Shown here piece by piece: positions 22,691-33,362 of a stretch of DNA of 64,000 bases. This DNA comes from Diphasiastrum complanatum (lineage: Eukaryota > Streptophyta > Lycopodiopsida > Lycopodiales > Lycopodiaceae), in NCBI GenBank assembly GCA_029204225.1, contig CM055110.1, positions 43,691,862 to 43,755,861 on the forward strand, in the 5' to 3' direction. Position numbers and translations under genes: made by a program. Numbering within the stretch: position 1 is the first letter of the stretch; every line of letters starts with the position of its first letter. Below the pieces are notes generated by a model, which was not told the origin of the DNA, made no database searches, and was given only the letters and a program-made list of their open reading frames with translations.

Positions 22691-22917
22691 ATCCAATATC
22701 ATGTCAAACTAGACATTGTCAACATTATTGCATATCATACTAGACGAACTAGACTTTATGCATGTCACTGGAATTTGATCTACCTAACCCAAACTCGCCC
22801 TATTCTACAAGGATATGTGCTCAATTCACATACCTTGGATATGTACAAAATATTTACATGGGTAGGATCCCCCAAACATTAACAACATATGATAGATATG
22901 TTTTACAATTTTTAACA
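22690..22917 (-). mobile_element. Copia 3' LTR start, minus orientation
   Basis: On the minus strand the LTR starts TGTTAAAAATTGTAAAACAT at 22,917, preceded by a purine-rich TTTTGAGGAG tract. It follows 39,486 onward for about 220 bases (ACATATCTATC, GGGGGATCCTACCCATG, TCCAAGGTATGTGAATTGAG) before being cut near 22,690. It is the 3' LTR of the pol remnant to its right. Confidence 0.8.
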
Positions 22918-22979
22918 CTCCTCAAAATACATCTATCTGATGTTGGTGAAGATCTTTTGAGTTTGGATTCTTTGCTTTG

Positions 22980-24640
22980 CATTTGAAGTGAAGATGAACA
23001 AAGAATCCATCATAGCAATATTCTTACCAAATCCATGATAAGTTCTCTTTGATAGAAATCTTTTCCAAATGCCTTTGAAAAATATTCCACCAACCTGCTA
23101 CTATGGCAATGTACCTCCTACATGTTTGATGTCGATCCTGGGTATGCAAAGTCCACATGCATGAAGTTGGCTACAAGAAAGACTGAAAAAACCGAGGCTT
23201 ACATGCCTCATCATGACCACAAAGATCATACAGATCAAGATTGTACCATGAGCAATATTCAAGATTAAGCATACTAGCTTCACTAGTCCAAAAAATATGA
23301 ACTCTATCCAAAATGGATCTAATCTTGAAACCATACTCAAACTTGATCAAATTAAGGCTAAATACTTTCTTGAGGGTGTAAGTGTCCTCAATGGATGCTT
23401 CACTTAACCTCACAAGAAGTTTACAATATGCCTCAATACATGAAAAAACTCATTTTTTCAAACTATGAATACTAAACTCATACTTGCTCTTACTCAATTT
23501 AAGAGCATACAAATGATGATACAACATCTTGCTTTCTAGATGTTTTGGAAACATAATCAAGTCACAAAAAACAAGAAGTAATTCCAAACTAAAGACTTCA
23601 TTCAAAAACAAAATAGTCTTCTTGATCTTTAAGATAAGCAAATCTTAATTAAGCAAGATACATCATTAATCAAAGAAAAAGAACAATAGGTGAGTAAAAC
23701 AAAATGAACACCACCTTTACTTATCTTTTCTTTTCCATGAAATAAGATCAACAAGGACTCGGCCTTGTACAATGATGAAGATCTCCTTGGACATAATGTT
23801 GAGGATACTCCTCCTCAAACCTTGACCTCATCACAACTTGATTACTTGCCATAGTAATGACTTGTGATGCACTATGAGACACTGTTCTCTCGGCCACTTC
23901 AAAGATAGAAAATAGATCTTCAAAATCAAGAACTTCTCCATGCTCAAACACCTTCGAGATAGAGAGTGTAAAGGCTATGTAGCCTTCCTTGGTGGATAAG
24001 CATCCAACCATGATCCACAGACTAGGATCACCATCCTTCTTTCTTTCCAAGAAACCACATACAAAGCAATAGTCTTCAAGAATACTGAGGTATACAACCT
24101 TAGGCTTATAACTGAACAAGACTTCATAAAGTGCACTCCTTCCATTAGCTTCATAACTCCATAAAGTTTTGCATGATGGAACATACACATGCACCAAAAA
24201 ACTTGAAGAGACAAGACACAACCAAATGTAACTTGTGGATCCATCAATAGTACATGCAAAGCAAGAAACACCTTCCTTGCTTATTGATAAAGAAAGATGA
24301 ACATTGGAATGTTCCAACTCCATAGAATGTTTTGTCTTTTTAGAAGACATTAAATAGGGATCCATAAGTGATTTTGCCATAGAATAAGCCACTCTTGGCT
24401 TGATCTCCTTGACTATAATAGGCATAGACCTAAAGTTGGAAACATACAACTTCCTATGCCATAGCTCCTCCTTGGAAACATAAGTCATCAATGCAGCATC
24501 ACATAAACTTGAATTTTCATGCACATCTAGCTTGAAAATACCTCCATATCTAGATCCACTTGCAAGGATCTTATCTTCTTTCTTTATGAAACAACCATTG
24601 ATATTGAAATCCAGTTCATAACCATCATCTAACAACTTTC
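22980..24640 (-). pseudogene. Copia pol remnant with large internal deletions
   Basis: The minus strand from 24,635 holds a GAG-pre-integrase part (MLDDGYELDFNINGCFIKKE, KEELWHRKLYVSNFRSMP). It then passes to integrase-like and linker segments joined by deletions, including a charged linker with SQVITMASNQVVMRSRFEEE of the type found before reverse transcriptase. At 23,100-22,985 it ends with the RNase H tail (SKAFGKDFYQRELIMDLV) just before the LTR. Reverse transcriptase and most of RNase H are missing. The 295-codon openness of 23,748-24,635 is notable for such a patched sequence. Confidence 0.65.
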
Positions 24641-25009
24641 CTACACTAATCCCTCTGATTAACTATCTTGTAAACTCCACACAGTGGAGATAAATACACA
24701 CTTTTGATCAACACGATGAAGAGACGATGTAGAGAACGAAAAGAATAGAAGAGAAAAAAGCTGTGCATGAATGTCTGCCAACGAACAAAATACAATGATT
24801 GAGATGAGCGTCAGGCTGCCAACGAGCGAGACACTGACCAACTCACTGGAAAACGCAAAAGTAGAAAATACAATTGCTCTCTTCTCCACCTCATCGTTTG
24901 TGTCATCTTCTTGATTGATTATCTCATGATCTGTGATCTGTAGTTGCTTGCTTAGGATCTTGGAAAAACAGAAAAATGCAACAAAAATTTTACATTTTGC
25001 ATACAAGGT

Positions 25010-25297
25010 GTTGTTGCTTGCCGTTGAGTTCGTATCCCTCTGGCTATATCATCTAGATTTTCTCTTCAATGGTTCCGTTGAGGAAAGCGGTGTGGACATC
25101 CATCTAGTGGAATTCAAGATTTGTTGCAGCTACAAAGGAGAGAAGTAGGTGGATTGAAACATGTTTGACAATTGGACTGAAGGTTTCTGAATAGTCTAGA
25201 TCTGGAATCTGGGAAAAGCCTTTGGCGACTAGCCTAGACTTGTAATGATTTAGCCTTCCTTCAATGTCATACTAATTTGTCTTGAATATCCATTTGC
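25010..25297 (-). pseudogene. Copia reverse transcriptase fragment, N-terminal part
   Basis: The minus strand reads NGKWIFKTN, NHYKSRLVAKGFSQIPDLDYSE, TFSPIVKHVSIHLLLSFVAA and MDVHTAFLNGTIEE, the RVT_2 palm start, with stops. Its upstream portion (ELPKDRNQF) lies at about 25,675-25,715, beyond an inserted MITE-like element. It does not match the order of the remnant at 22,980-24,640, so it is probably a different element. A related copia RT piece lies at 31,130-31,500. Confidence 0.8.
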
Positions 25298-25674
25298 CAT
25301 TAGAGAAGTTTTGAGCTCCAAAAAGACCCTTTAAGAATTCGTGCAAGATGTAGTTTATATTATTAAAATATTATAATATTAATACTTTTGACTTGCCATA
25401 ACTTTTTAATCATAGCTCAAAAGTATGCATGTAACATTTTATTGGAAAGCTCTTGTTGAGCGCTTTCCAATGCACCAAGCTCCGCTAAATTCGAACTTAC
25501 CACTAAAAAGTTATGCCATTTTCAGTGTGGAATTAAAATGTGGACTCAAAAAGTTACGTTACGTAGATTTCAAATTTGAGTGTTTTGATTGGTCCATGTG
25601 TAAGAAAAAATTGAAAAAAAATATAAAAATAATCTTTACAAAGGGTCCCTTTTGGATTTAGAACTCCTCTAATG
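25298..25674. mobile_element. MITE-like element with terminal inverted repeats
   Basis: The left end CATTAGAGAAGTTTTGAGCTC, continuing CCAAAAAGACCCTTT, is mirrored at the right end by AAAGGGTCCCTTTTGG, then AGAACTCCTCTAATG. This gives terminal inverted repeats of about 35 bases around a non-coding 377-base body. It splits a copia RT reading frame, so it inserted after that element. Partial relatives with the same right end are at 35,025-35,245, 35,517-35,636, 61,022-61,144 and 61,823-61,948, and an inverted end at 51,526-51,572. I could not settle the target-site duplication. Confidence 0.75.
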
Positions 25675-25719
25675 ATGGAATTGGTTTCGGTCCTTTGGTA
25701 GCTCTCCCTAGCTGGCGAT

Positions 25720-27360
25720 TTTATACTAGTTGCTCAGGTGACCAATGTTCTCCAGAACAGGGTGATCTACAGTGGATGACATCGCTCACAGAGCTCTGGC
25801 AATAGTGTTCAACTCAACTCAAAGGAACTCAAATCAGCAACAACTTTCCAAGCAGATAGCTAAGTCTTATGACATAATTTTCATGCATGCAGAAGGTATA
25901 CATGAACGGTTGCACTGGAATCGGATTACTGATACTCATACTTATTTGATATCCGTAGACTAGTTGCGCTTCTCTGTGATCGAAAGACGCAATGGTCAAC
26001 CAACTAGGAACGATGAACTTTGGAAACGTGGTCTTAGACAACAGCAGTACCCATAATAGCTGGTTGAGAAGTGCGATAGTTGGCCATGCGATTGAATGCT
26101 GCAACAGTTTGATTGAACGTTGTCTCTGAAATCAATGAATGAGGACTTCAAGCATGGTCTCAATTTAGCATAATCTTGAAAACCTTACTAGACCACCGAT
26201 GGATGGCTGGGGCCGTAGGCTCGAATCGGCATTAACATCAATGCTTGGCAGTCTCCAGGAATCAACAATGGAGGTTCTCAACAATAAGAAAAAATTAGTT
26301 TCAGAAACAAGGGTTGAATGCCTCCATGAACCAACAATGGGTGGCTTCAAGCATGGCCTTAATTGATTTTTGATTCAGTCGCAACACCTCTCATTGATGG
26401 AAAGTATACGAATGATACTAGCAATAGCAACCACTCGAACACAGTCCATTATTTGCATGGTAAAAGAAGATAGTATGCTGCACCTCGGTTCAGAAACCAC
26501 GTGGTCGAAGAGAAAAGTGTGGGGTACCTTCGGCTACAATACTTTTGACTCCCTCTTAGGATACGATTGGATTCAATAAATATGTTTCTTCACAGTCTGA
26601 TGGTGATCACAAAACATGGTGCTCTCAAGGTATAGTTCCATAGATTATGGCTTCAATATGCTCTCTCTCAAAGTTTAGGCGCCTAGAGACTTCATCATTC
26701 CCATGGTGGGTTTCTCGATTCTGATCACAAAACACCACAGATGAGTTCCTCCCGGATTCTAGAAAAGGAGTAAGCACCACCCATTACACAAAGAGTATAA
26801 GCAATAGCCCGTAAGCTGTAATGGGAGCAAGATGAACATGATTCCAGAAGAGGTTCACAGCCTGCTCATTCTCCTCTCTCAAGACATTTCTCTCACAATT
26901 GTCTCATAATGACCTCTCCATCTTTCTATAAGTAAGACTCCTCCCTAACTGGCTTTAAACATCAGTTCAGCAGCATGGTTGCAGATTCTACTTTCACTCA
27001 CCTAACTCACACAACTCAAAATACTCCACTGTTCATTCTCTTATCAAGTAGCATCAAAATCTCACCTTAGCAGGTTATCTCACCACTATTAGCAGTCTAT
27101 AACAACCCACACAACTCCTATCTCTTTCAGACTCTCACAGCAGCATAACTCACTCTCTAATAACAGAAATCAATGCAAATTCTTCAGCAGTATCAAGCAT
27201 AGATGGTGTCATCCTTCAGCAGTAGCCCTCAACAGTAGCCCATCAATGTTTCTCAACAGCATAGCAGTAAACCAGGACATTGCTACATGGCTACATCAAG
27301 TGGAGTCAAGTTGGAAGCCAATGATAGGCTTACCTCAAGTAACTATTCATTGTAGAAAAA
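25720..27360. other. No gene recognised; unclassified repeats
   Basis: Only short frames are present. AAGCATGGYCTYAATTKA-like blocks recur (26,150 and 26,352), as do CCAACAATGG words, suggesting local duplication. The last part (27,279-27,356) matches 7,021-7,095 inverted, so about 26,600-27,360 may be LTR or leader sequence upstream of remnant B. Confidence 0.45.
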
Positions 27361-27368
27361 GAGGATGG

Positions 27369-28120
27369 AATCACTTCTTGAGATGAATGATGTTTTGGAT
27401 ATTGTTGCAGGTTTGGAGGAGAGACCAGCAACACAACAAGATCAAATGAGGTATGACAAGAGGGCATAAAGGGCTCTACACATGATAAAGATGAATGTTA
27501 CCAATGAGCTTCTCAAGGAGGTTGGTAAGAGTACTTCATCTAAGGACGCTTGGGATTCATTGAAGAAGCTTTATGAATCCAAGTCTACTTCTAGAGTGTT
27601 GACTCTAAGAAAGCAAATGTTTTCTTGTTTGCAAAAGAATGAAGAAAGTCCAAATACTTTTATTTTAAGGGTGAAAGCATTGAATGATGAGTTGGCTTGC
27701 ATTGATGAGAGCATTAAGGATGGAGAGCTTGTTCACGTTATTCTTAATGGATTGTTGGATGCTCATGCTAACATGTTGCTATTTAAAGAACTTTGCCAAG
27801 TTTGATTGATCTTCCGATTAGATCTTGATCATTGAAGAATATAGGCTTCAAGCAAGAGGTGGATCTTCAACAACATCTCAAGTTGGAGAGGAGACTATGT
27901 TCATCAAGGGCAAATTCAAGGGCAAAAGCAAAAGTAAGTGGTCTAAAGGGCAAGATCAAGTGGATGCTTCTTCAAATGGCAAAAATAAGGATAGATCAAA
28001 GCTCAAATGCTTCTATTGTGGCATCAAAGGACACTTTTCATGTGAGTGCTACAAGAAGAAGAGAGATCAAGGAGACAAGCAAGGTAATCTTACTCTTAAT
28101 GAGGATGGTTTGGATGTACA
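27369..28120 (+). pseudogene. Copia remnant B: gag with intact zinc knuckle
   Basis: It starts MESLLEMNDVLDIVAGLEER and is a close sister of remnant A. A stop follows DKRA (AAA to TAA), then the frame is open to KELCQV at 27,803. After a frame change, the segment EEYRLQARGGSSTTSQVGEE carries a complete CX2CX4HX4C knuckle (CFYCGIKGHFSCEC). The N-terminal residues normally before MESLL are absent, as in A. Confidence 0.88.
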
Positions 28121-29036
28121 AGATGCAAATGATGATGCTTTTGTGATCTCTTCATGTATGCTTGCTAATGATGGAGATATAGATCCATGGTGGATTGATA
28201 CTGGAGCAAGTTTACACGACTTTTTACAAAGGGTACTTCACTTCTTTATTGGCATATGTAGATGACAAGAGGGTGATTTACATGGCCAATGATGGTGAGT
28301 GTGCAATCAAAGGGATTGACACAATTCTTATTTCTCTCTCTACAAATAGGAATGTTTATTTGGAGGGTGTCTTGTTTATTCCATCTATTACCAAGAAATT
28401 AATTAGTGTGAGTCAATTGCTAAGTAAAGGCCTCAAGGTTGAGTTTGATGGAGATGCTTGTATGATCAAAAGGAAGGATGTCTTGATTGGAAAAGGTCAA
28501 AGACAAGGGAAGTTGTTCAAACTAGATGCTTGTATTATTGCTAACCAAGTTGGATGTGATGCAAGAGAGCAAATACCTATTCAAGAGGTTTGGCATAAAA
28601 GGATGGGACACCTCAACTTCAAGTCATTGGAGGTAATGGCTAGAAAGAAGGTTGTAATAGGTCTTCCAAGTTCCTTAAGTGGCATAAATCATGTTTGTGA
28701 GTCTTGTGCTTTGTCTAAGTCAATATACTAGATCTACATCTAGATCTACAAAGCTTTTTCAAATTGTACATTCAGTTATTCATGGAATTACTACATTTAG
28801 CAATAGTGGAGCTAAGATGTATGTAACTTTTATTGATGATTTTAGTAGATTTTGTTGGACCTATCTACTAAAGAGAAAAGGTGAAGTATTTGATGTGTTT
28901 GTCAAGTTCAAGAATGCAAGGGAGAACCAATTTTCCACAAGGATCAAGTGATTAAGGAGTGACAATGGTGGTGGGTACATATCTACCAAGTTCAAGGCCT
29001 TTTGTGATGAGCATGGGATCAAGAGGGAGTATACAA
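28121..29036 (+). pseudogene. Copia remnant B: protease, pre-integrase, start of integrase
   Basis: The protease motif reads WWIDTGASLHD and is followed by a frameshift near 28,215. The frame 28,195-28,731 covers the rest of protease and the pre-integrase domain (EVWHKRMGHLNFKSLEVMA, CESCALSKS). The integrase core begins QIVHSVIHG, so the first catalytic Asp is replaced by Val. The second-Asp region reads SDNGGGY with Glu changed to Gly, after a stop at 28,950. Coding ends at VYTT (29,036), where element C1 starts. In A the corresponding text continues. Confidence 0.87.
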
Positions 29037-29419
29037 CAAGCAAAACAAAATACTCATCTTTGATTATATTATATACTATGTACGATCAATCCAATCTCCA
29101 TGCTTGTATGCTCGATTCAAATTTGGAAATGCCGCTCATTTTTTCATTCCAATAGGTAGTTGGCGCTCATATTTTCATTCCAAGGTGATGATGGCTTTCA
29201 TAATTGGAGATGGCACCCATATTTCCATTCTCGTGGAAGGAATGCATATGCAAACATTTTTCCCGATTCGAATTTGAAGATGGCGGTCATGTTCTAGATC
29301 TAGTGAAAATATTGTCCCTTTTGTAACCAATGGAGGGAATATTTTTGAATTTAGTCAAGTTATACTGTGAACTGCTTATAGTTCTTAACTGTGACTATCA
29401 CAAGAACACATGTAGCAAA

Positions 29420-29840
29420 TACCCATGCAAATATCCACGCACAATACAAAGGAGTGAGGGCAAAAAATTTTTGCGTGGATATAGCCGTGGATAGGCATGG
29501 ATATATGCGTGGATACGAACGCATGGATAATCCACGCGTGGATGTTCCACGTAAATGTCATTTCCGGCAGCAGATCGGCCGGATGTCGTGAAATTCAAAA
29601 TGCGTGGATTATCCACGCCAAGTCTGACTACCGGTAGCCGGGCAAACCTCCGACACCCGGAGCCGGAAATAGGAATTCTAATTTCGCGTGGATTATCCAT
29701 GCCATAGTGAAATTCAAATAAAAAAGGCTTGGCTTTCGTGTGGATATTGCGTGGATAATTATCCACGCCTGGATTATCCATGCAAAATTTGCTTTACCCA
29801 CGCGAAATTCAGAGAGTTGAGGTTGTGGATACCGCGTGGA
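29420..29840. repeat. Palindrome cluster 2
   Basis: Many copies of GCGTGGATTATCCACGC or its TAA-centre version and shortened forms occur, in single and back-to-back arrangement, for example CATGGATAATCCACGCGTGG near 29,523, GCGTGGATTATCCACGC near 29,602 and GCGTGGATAATTATCCACGC near 29,751. Each is self-complementary, so both strands carry the same site. Confidence 0.9.
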
Positions 29841-30459
29841 TAAATTTTTTTTTATATCTACACGGTGTGATCATAAGTTTTAAGATCTTTTTTGTTTGTG
29901 ATGTAGGTTTGGATATGAAAAATGAAAAATGAGCTTTCATCGCAAAGGATTCAAAGATCAAGTGCATGCAAAAAAAAAAGCAAAGATTGCAAAACAATGG
30001 AGATACAATAGTAAAGGCAAATTCACATTTATTTTGATTCATTTGATATTTAGTTGATAACTTAATGTATTATCTATTGATGCATTATATTGTGGTTTCC
30101 ATTACTTTCCATTGTGCTTTCCATTACTTTCTATTGTGCATTATAGCATGCAAATCATCTGCTAAAATAGATATATTGCATTGAATTCATCAATGGATAC
30201 ATTTGCATTGCATAGATGTGCATTAAATTGACTATACATTGAATACATCAATAGATACATTTGCAATCAATAGATGTGCATTCAATAGACTATACATTTG
30301 CATTCATGAATTAAAAAATATACGCATTCAAAAATTGTGCAAGAATGATGTGATGCCAAAACATTATAGTGATTGATTTAAAAAAACATAAATTGATGAG
30401 AGAATAAATTCTCTCTTCCTACTACCTTCTACAAGGCCTTACATTTAAGTTAAAAACCT

Positions 30460-30627
30460 CTACTCATCATCACTTCCTCCCTCCTCGCCTCCTTCATCTT
30501 GTAGGTGTACGTTGGTGTCCACATCTTCAAACTCCTTTTCGCTCTCATTCACGTACTCTTCCACGTTCTCTTCCACATTTTCCACATTTTCCTCCACATC
30601 ACGAACACTTGAAGTTATAGAGCCTCT
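30460..30627 (-). pseudogene. Acidic terminal exon of C1
   Basis: The minus strand has a TTTTGTAG acceptor before 30,627, then RGSITSSVRDVEENVENVEE and VNESEKEFEDVDTNVHLQDE, ending in GSDDE-stop. Its length of 168 bases equals the C2 exon (54,755-54,922), with only a few substitutions, mostly conservative. The preceding exon (LSDSRRHMTAAEYKQGYNHG) lies near 30,665-30,750, but its end is shortened relative to C2. The function is not recognised. Confidence 0.6.
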
Positions 30628-30893
30628 CTACAAAATATAATCAAAGATTTAATTAAATTGAGATCAAAGCCTTAAGGCCGGCGTATCCATGATTGTAGCC
30701 TTGCTTGTACTCCGCGGCGGTCATGTGTCTTCTAGAATCACTAAGCTACATTCAACAAAAAAATATAGTTTAGCAATACAACATAGTTTAGCATTAAAAA
30801 ACATTAACAATCTCACTACAAAAATAGAATCATACTAAAAACTATTGCACTTACAAATTAGGCCCTAGATTGCCCCTTCCTCCCGATCCCAAG

Positions 30894-31100
30894 TGACTTT
30901 GGCCATGTTTTAAGAGCTTCTCGGTGGCGGCCCTACATTGTTGTTCATACTTTTGGGGATTGTTTTGCAACAATTCCCCTTTCACCTTCCTTCAATCGCT
31001 TTTGGAGCACCATCCAGGCTTCGTGGGATTTTTGGGATTCCTCACGGCTCTTCTCATCAATTGTCTTTTGTTTTGAATCCAAAGGCACATTGTTTTCAAG
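30894..31100 (-). pseudogene. Possible transposase-related exon next to C1
   Basis: The minus strand reads NNPQKYEQQCRAATEKLLKH, then GQSHLGSGGRGNL. A similar text, KKYKQQWEAE … GASHLGMAIQ, is at about 51,200-51,290 minus. The pattern is weakly reminiscent of plant Ptta/En-Spm (Transposase_24) proteins, which have a conserved His-Gly-Ser segment after a charged helix. It is too short for a firm call. Confidence 0.35.
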
Positions 31101-31129
31101 ACCCAAGTCTTGCTAAAAGCATTGGATTG

Positions 31130-31500
31130 AGGGAATTCAGAATAGAAAGTCTCTATTGTTTTATAGCTACATATGAGAGTAATAATTGGACTGAATTATG
31201 TTTAACAATAGGAATGAAAATCTATGAATGATCTAGATCTAGAATCTGTGAAAAACCTCTGGCGACCAGTCTAGCCTTGTATCGATTTAGTTTTCCTTCA
31301 ACATTATACTTTGCTTTGAATATCCATTTGCATTCAATCAAATTTCGATTCTTTGGTAGCTCCGTTGCAGTCCATGGTTGATTCTCAATTAGATAATTGA
31401 ATTCTATGTCCATGGCAGCTTTCCATTGATCAGCATTTCAGATTGACATTGCCTCTAGTACAATGCATGGTTCTTGCACAAAATAGCAAGATGGATCATC
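31130..31500 (-). pseudogene. Copia reverse transcriptase fragment
   Basis: The minus strand encodes ENQPWTATELPKNRNLIECK, then WIFKAKYNVEGKLNRYKARL and VARGFSQILDLDHS, followed by a decayed FSPIVKHNSVQLLLS segment. This is the beginning of RVT_2. It is related to but not identical with 25,010-25,297. No gag or LTR of this element is attached. Confidence 0.82.
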
Positions 31501-31539
31501 CATAAATTAGGAATGAGACTATCTGAATCGATTTGCCCT

Positions 31540-32500
31540 AATATTTGTCATCTAATGTTAAATTTCTAAATTTTAGTAATGTATGTATGCGATAGTGCCT
31601 AAATCCATGTAGCGGCCTATTTGTATCTTACAAATTCATAGCATTAATTTCTCGTGACATTTTAGAATGATGTATGTCTGTTCCCAACTGATACCCTAAT
31701 GGTCGGTGAGCAACACCTAAGCCTTGTGTGTGTCTCTATAAGAGAGTGACACCGGCTCACTTGTATTCATGCAAAGATTTCAGGTATCAATAGAAAGAAG
31801 AGAGCCAGTTTTCTGAGATTAAGCATTCCTTTTCTTTGACTGTTGCAACATAACTTCTTATCAAGTATTCGAACACACTTAGGCATTTGTTGTAGCTATT
31901 TTTGATACGGTCTGCCTGCGGCATACACTCTACCTTGTATTGAATTTCAGTTGCTAACATGGATTTATAGGCGACATCTATGAAGATACAATTCTAATTG
32001 ATTGTGTGCAGGGAATCGGCCGAAGCTCATAAGCATACGCATAAACAGAAGCTCTTTTATTTCTGAATGAGTTATCTGCTCAGATAAGGAACATAATTGT
32101 TGTTCTGCTTTGTTGCTTTTCAGTGATAAGAACTAGATCCTTGTGCTCAATACGAGGAATCGATTGCCTATCAGATTCTGTTTTGTGAAATCTATTCACT
32201 TGTCTCTAATAGATAGTTGCTTACTATTCATTTGGTTGCTTGGAGGACAAGGTACCCTTCTACAATTTCAGACCTTGACCAAATCGTTTCATGTTGGTGT
32301 TTTTGGATGCCAATCTACTCAATATCTCTGGATAACCAGATATGTCATTGTAGTATCCGTTTCTGGATATTGCAGTCTTCACTCCTTCTATTACCCTTTG
32401 TACATTTATCAATCCAAAAGAACTCTCTTGGGGAACAATAAACCTTTTATATTACACATTTACAGATTTTATGGAATTCTATAACGACTAGGCTACCACA
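31540..32500 (+). mobile_element. Ty3/gypsy 5' LTR (outer end approximate)
   Basis: The right edge is fixed by the primer site at 32,506; the LTR ends …GGCTACCACA at 32,500. A TATA-like TCTATAAGAGAG lies at about 31,733. The left edge could lie anywhere near 31,540. Reading frames inside it have no recognised product. Confidence 0.6.
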
Positions 32501-32505
32501 TAACT

Positions 32506-32524
32506 TGGTGTTGTTGCCGGGGAG
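32506..32524 (+). promoter_or_regulatory. Ty3/gypsy primer-binding site
   Basis: TGGTGTTGTTGCCGGGGAG differs at a few bases from the typical TGGCGCCGTTGCCGGGGA. It is placed five bases after the LTR end and ahead of a gypsy gag. Confidence 0.8.
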
Positions 32525-32580
32525 ACAAATTTGTCTTTGTGATTTTTTTAAGTGTACTAAGTTTACAAATCTTATTCATG

Positions 32581-33362
32581 TAATGCACACCAAAAGGTCA
32601 GCCGCAAGTAACTATTGAACATAAACGTTTAGAATGCACACAATGATTTGAAGCTTATAGAAAGTCACGCGATCTATATTTTTAGAATCTGCAAAATTCA
32701 CCAACAAGAACTAGATTCAGTCCTGAAGCGTTTAATACTTTTTACAACACCTCTGTATCACTTGTAAATTTATTTGAGCAACAACTTGCTAACTCACCGA
32801 ATCCATCTGAATCTTCATCTTCCGAACATAGTTCTGATTCCAGTTTTGAATCCGAGTCCAAACAAGACCCTCATCCACCATCAGAGCCAGAATCTAAACA
32901 AGAGCATGAGCTATCATCTGAATCTACATCTACACCATCCGAACATAGTTCCAAGTCAAATCTTGATCCACTTGATCCACCACCTAACCCAACACCTGAT
33001 AACATGGTGAACCCAGCACCACCCACATCCACCAAAATCAGATATGATTTTTTTAAGAGATTATCATCTGAGGATGCGGACAATTACTTGTCCCAGTTCG
33101 AGTCTATTACGATAGCTAACAAAGAGCATATGGATGAGGACAAAGTTAGGATACTACCAAGTCTTCTGCATAACCAAGTGAGGAATTGGTATAGCCAGTT
33201 AGTGTTGAAAACGGTTAACACTTGGAATGCGTTGAAGGCAGCATTCCTTAAACAATTCAGGGAGATAAGATATTCCATTAGATTGCTAGCACAACTGACT
33301 TCTATAGAGAAAAAGTCGAAGGAGTCCCTTAGGAAATATACTCATAGAGTTAAGAACATGAA
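32581..33362 (+). pseudogene. Ty3/gypsy gag, fused in frame to transposase sequence
   Basis: A frame open from 32,698 runs SPTRTRFSPEAFNTFYNTSV, a Ser/Glu-rich repeat-like linker (SSSSEHSSDSSFESESKQD), then a Retrotrans_gag domain (KRLSSEDADNYLSQFESITI, NQVRNWYSQLVLKTVNTWNA, KAAFLKQFREIRYSIRLLAQ). At KNMKGQ (33,358-33,366) it passes in frame into the transposase-like sequence. The rest of gag, the zinc knuckle and pol are missing. A start ATG may be at 32,581, but that frame is interrupted. Confidence 0.85.

Larger units (their letters stand above)
29037..30893 (-). mobile_element. Element C1 (inverted copy of C2 at 54,395-56,582)
   Basis: The 29,037 end (AGCAAAACAAAATACTCATC) inverts the 56,582 end, and the 30,893 end inverts about 54,395. 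Within it, from right to left on the minus strand, are short exons, an acidic last exon (30,460-30,627), an imperfect tandem repeat (30,130-30,310), palindrome cluster 2 (29,420-29,840) and repeated CATTCCA/ATTTCCATTC words near the end. It interrupts copia B at 29,036. The size of about 1.86 kb is smaller than C2 because of internal deletions. No terminal inverted repeats were found, so the class is uncertain; a CACTA-derived non-autonomous element is one possibility. Confidence 0.7.

Noticed and set aside
24659-25006. Minus-strand 115-codon frame with hydrophobic stretches as a membrane protein
   Set aside because: It lies between two copia fragments, has no homologous copy or domain, and its hydrophobicity follows from T-rich codons.
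29391-29781. Proteins read across the palindrome arrays (WIIHAWIIH- or VDNPRVD-type repeats)
   Set aside because: The repeat peptides are by-products of the palindromic DNA word and appear on both strands.
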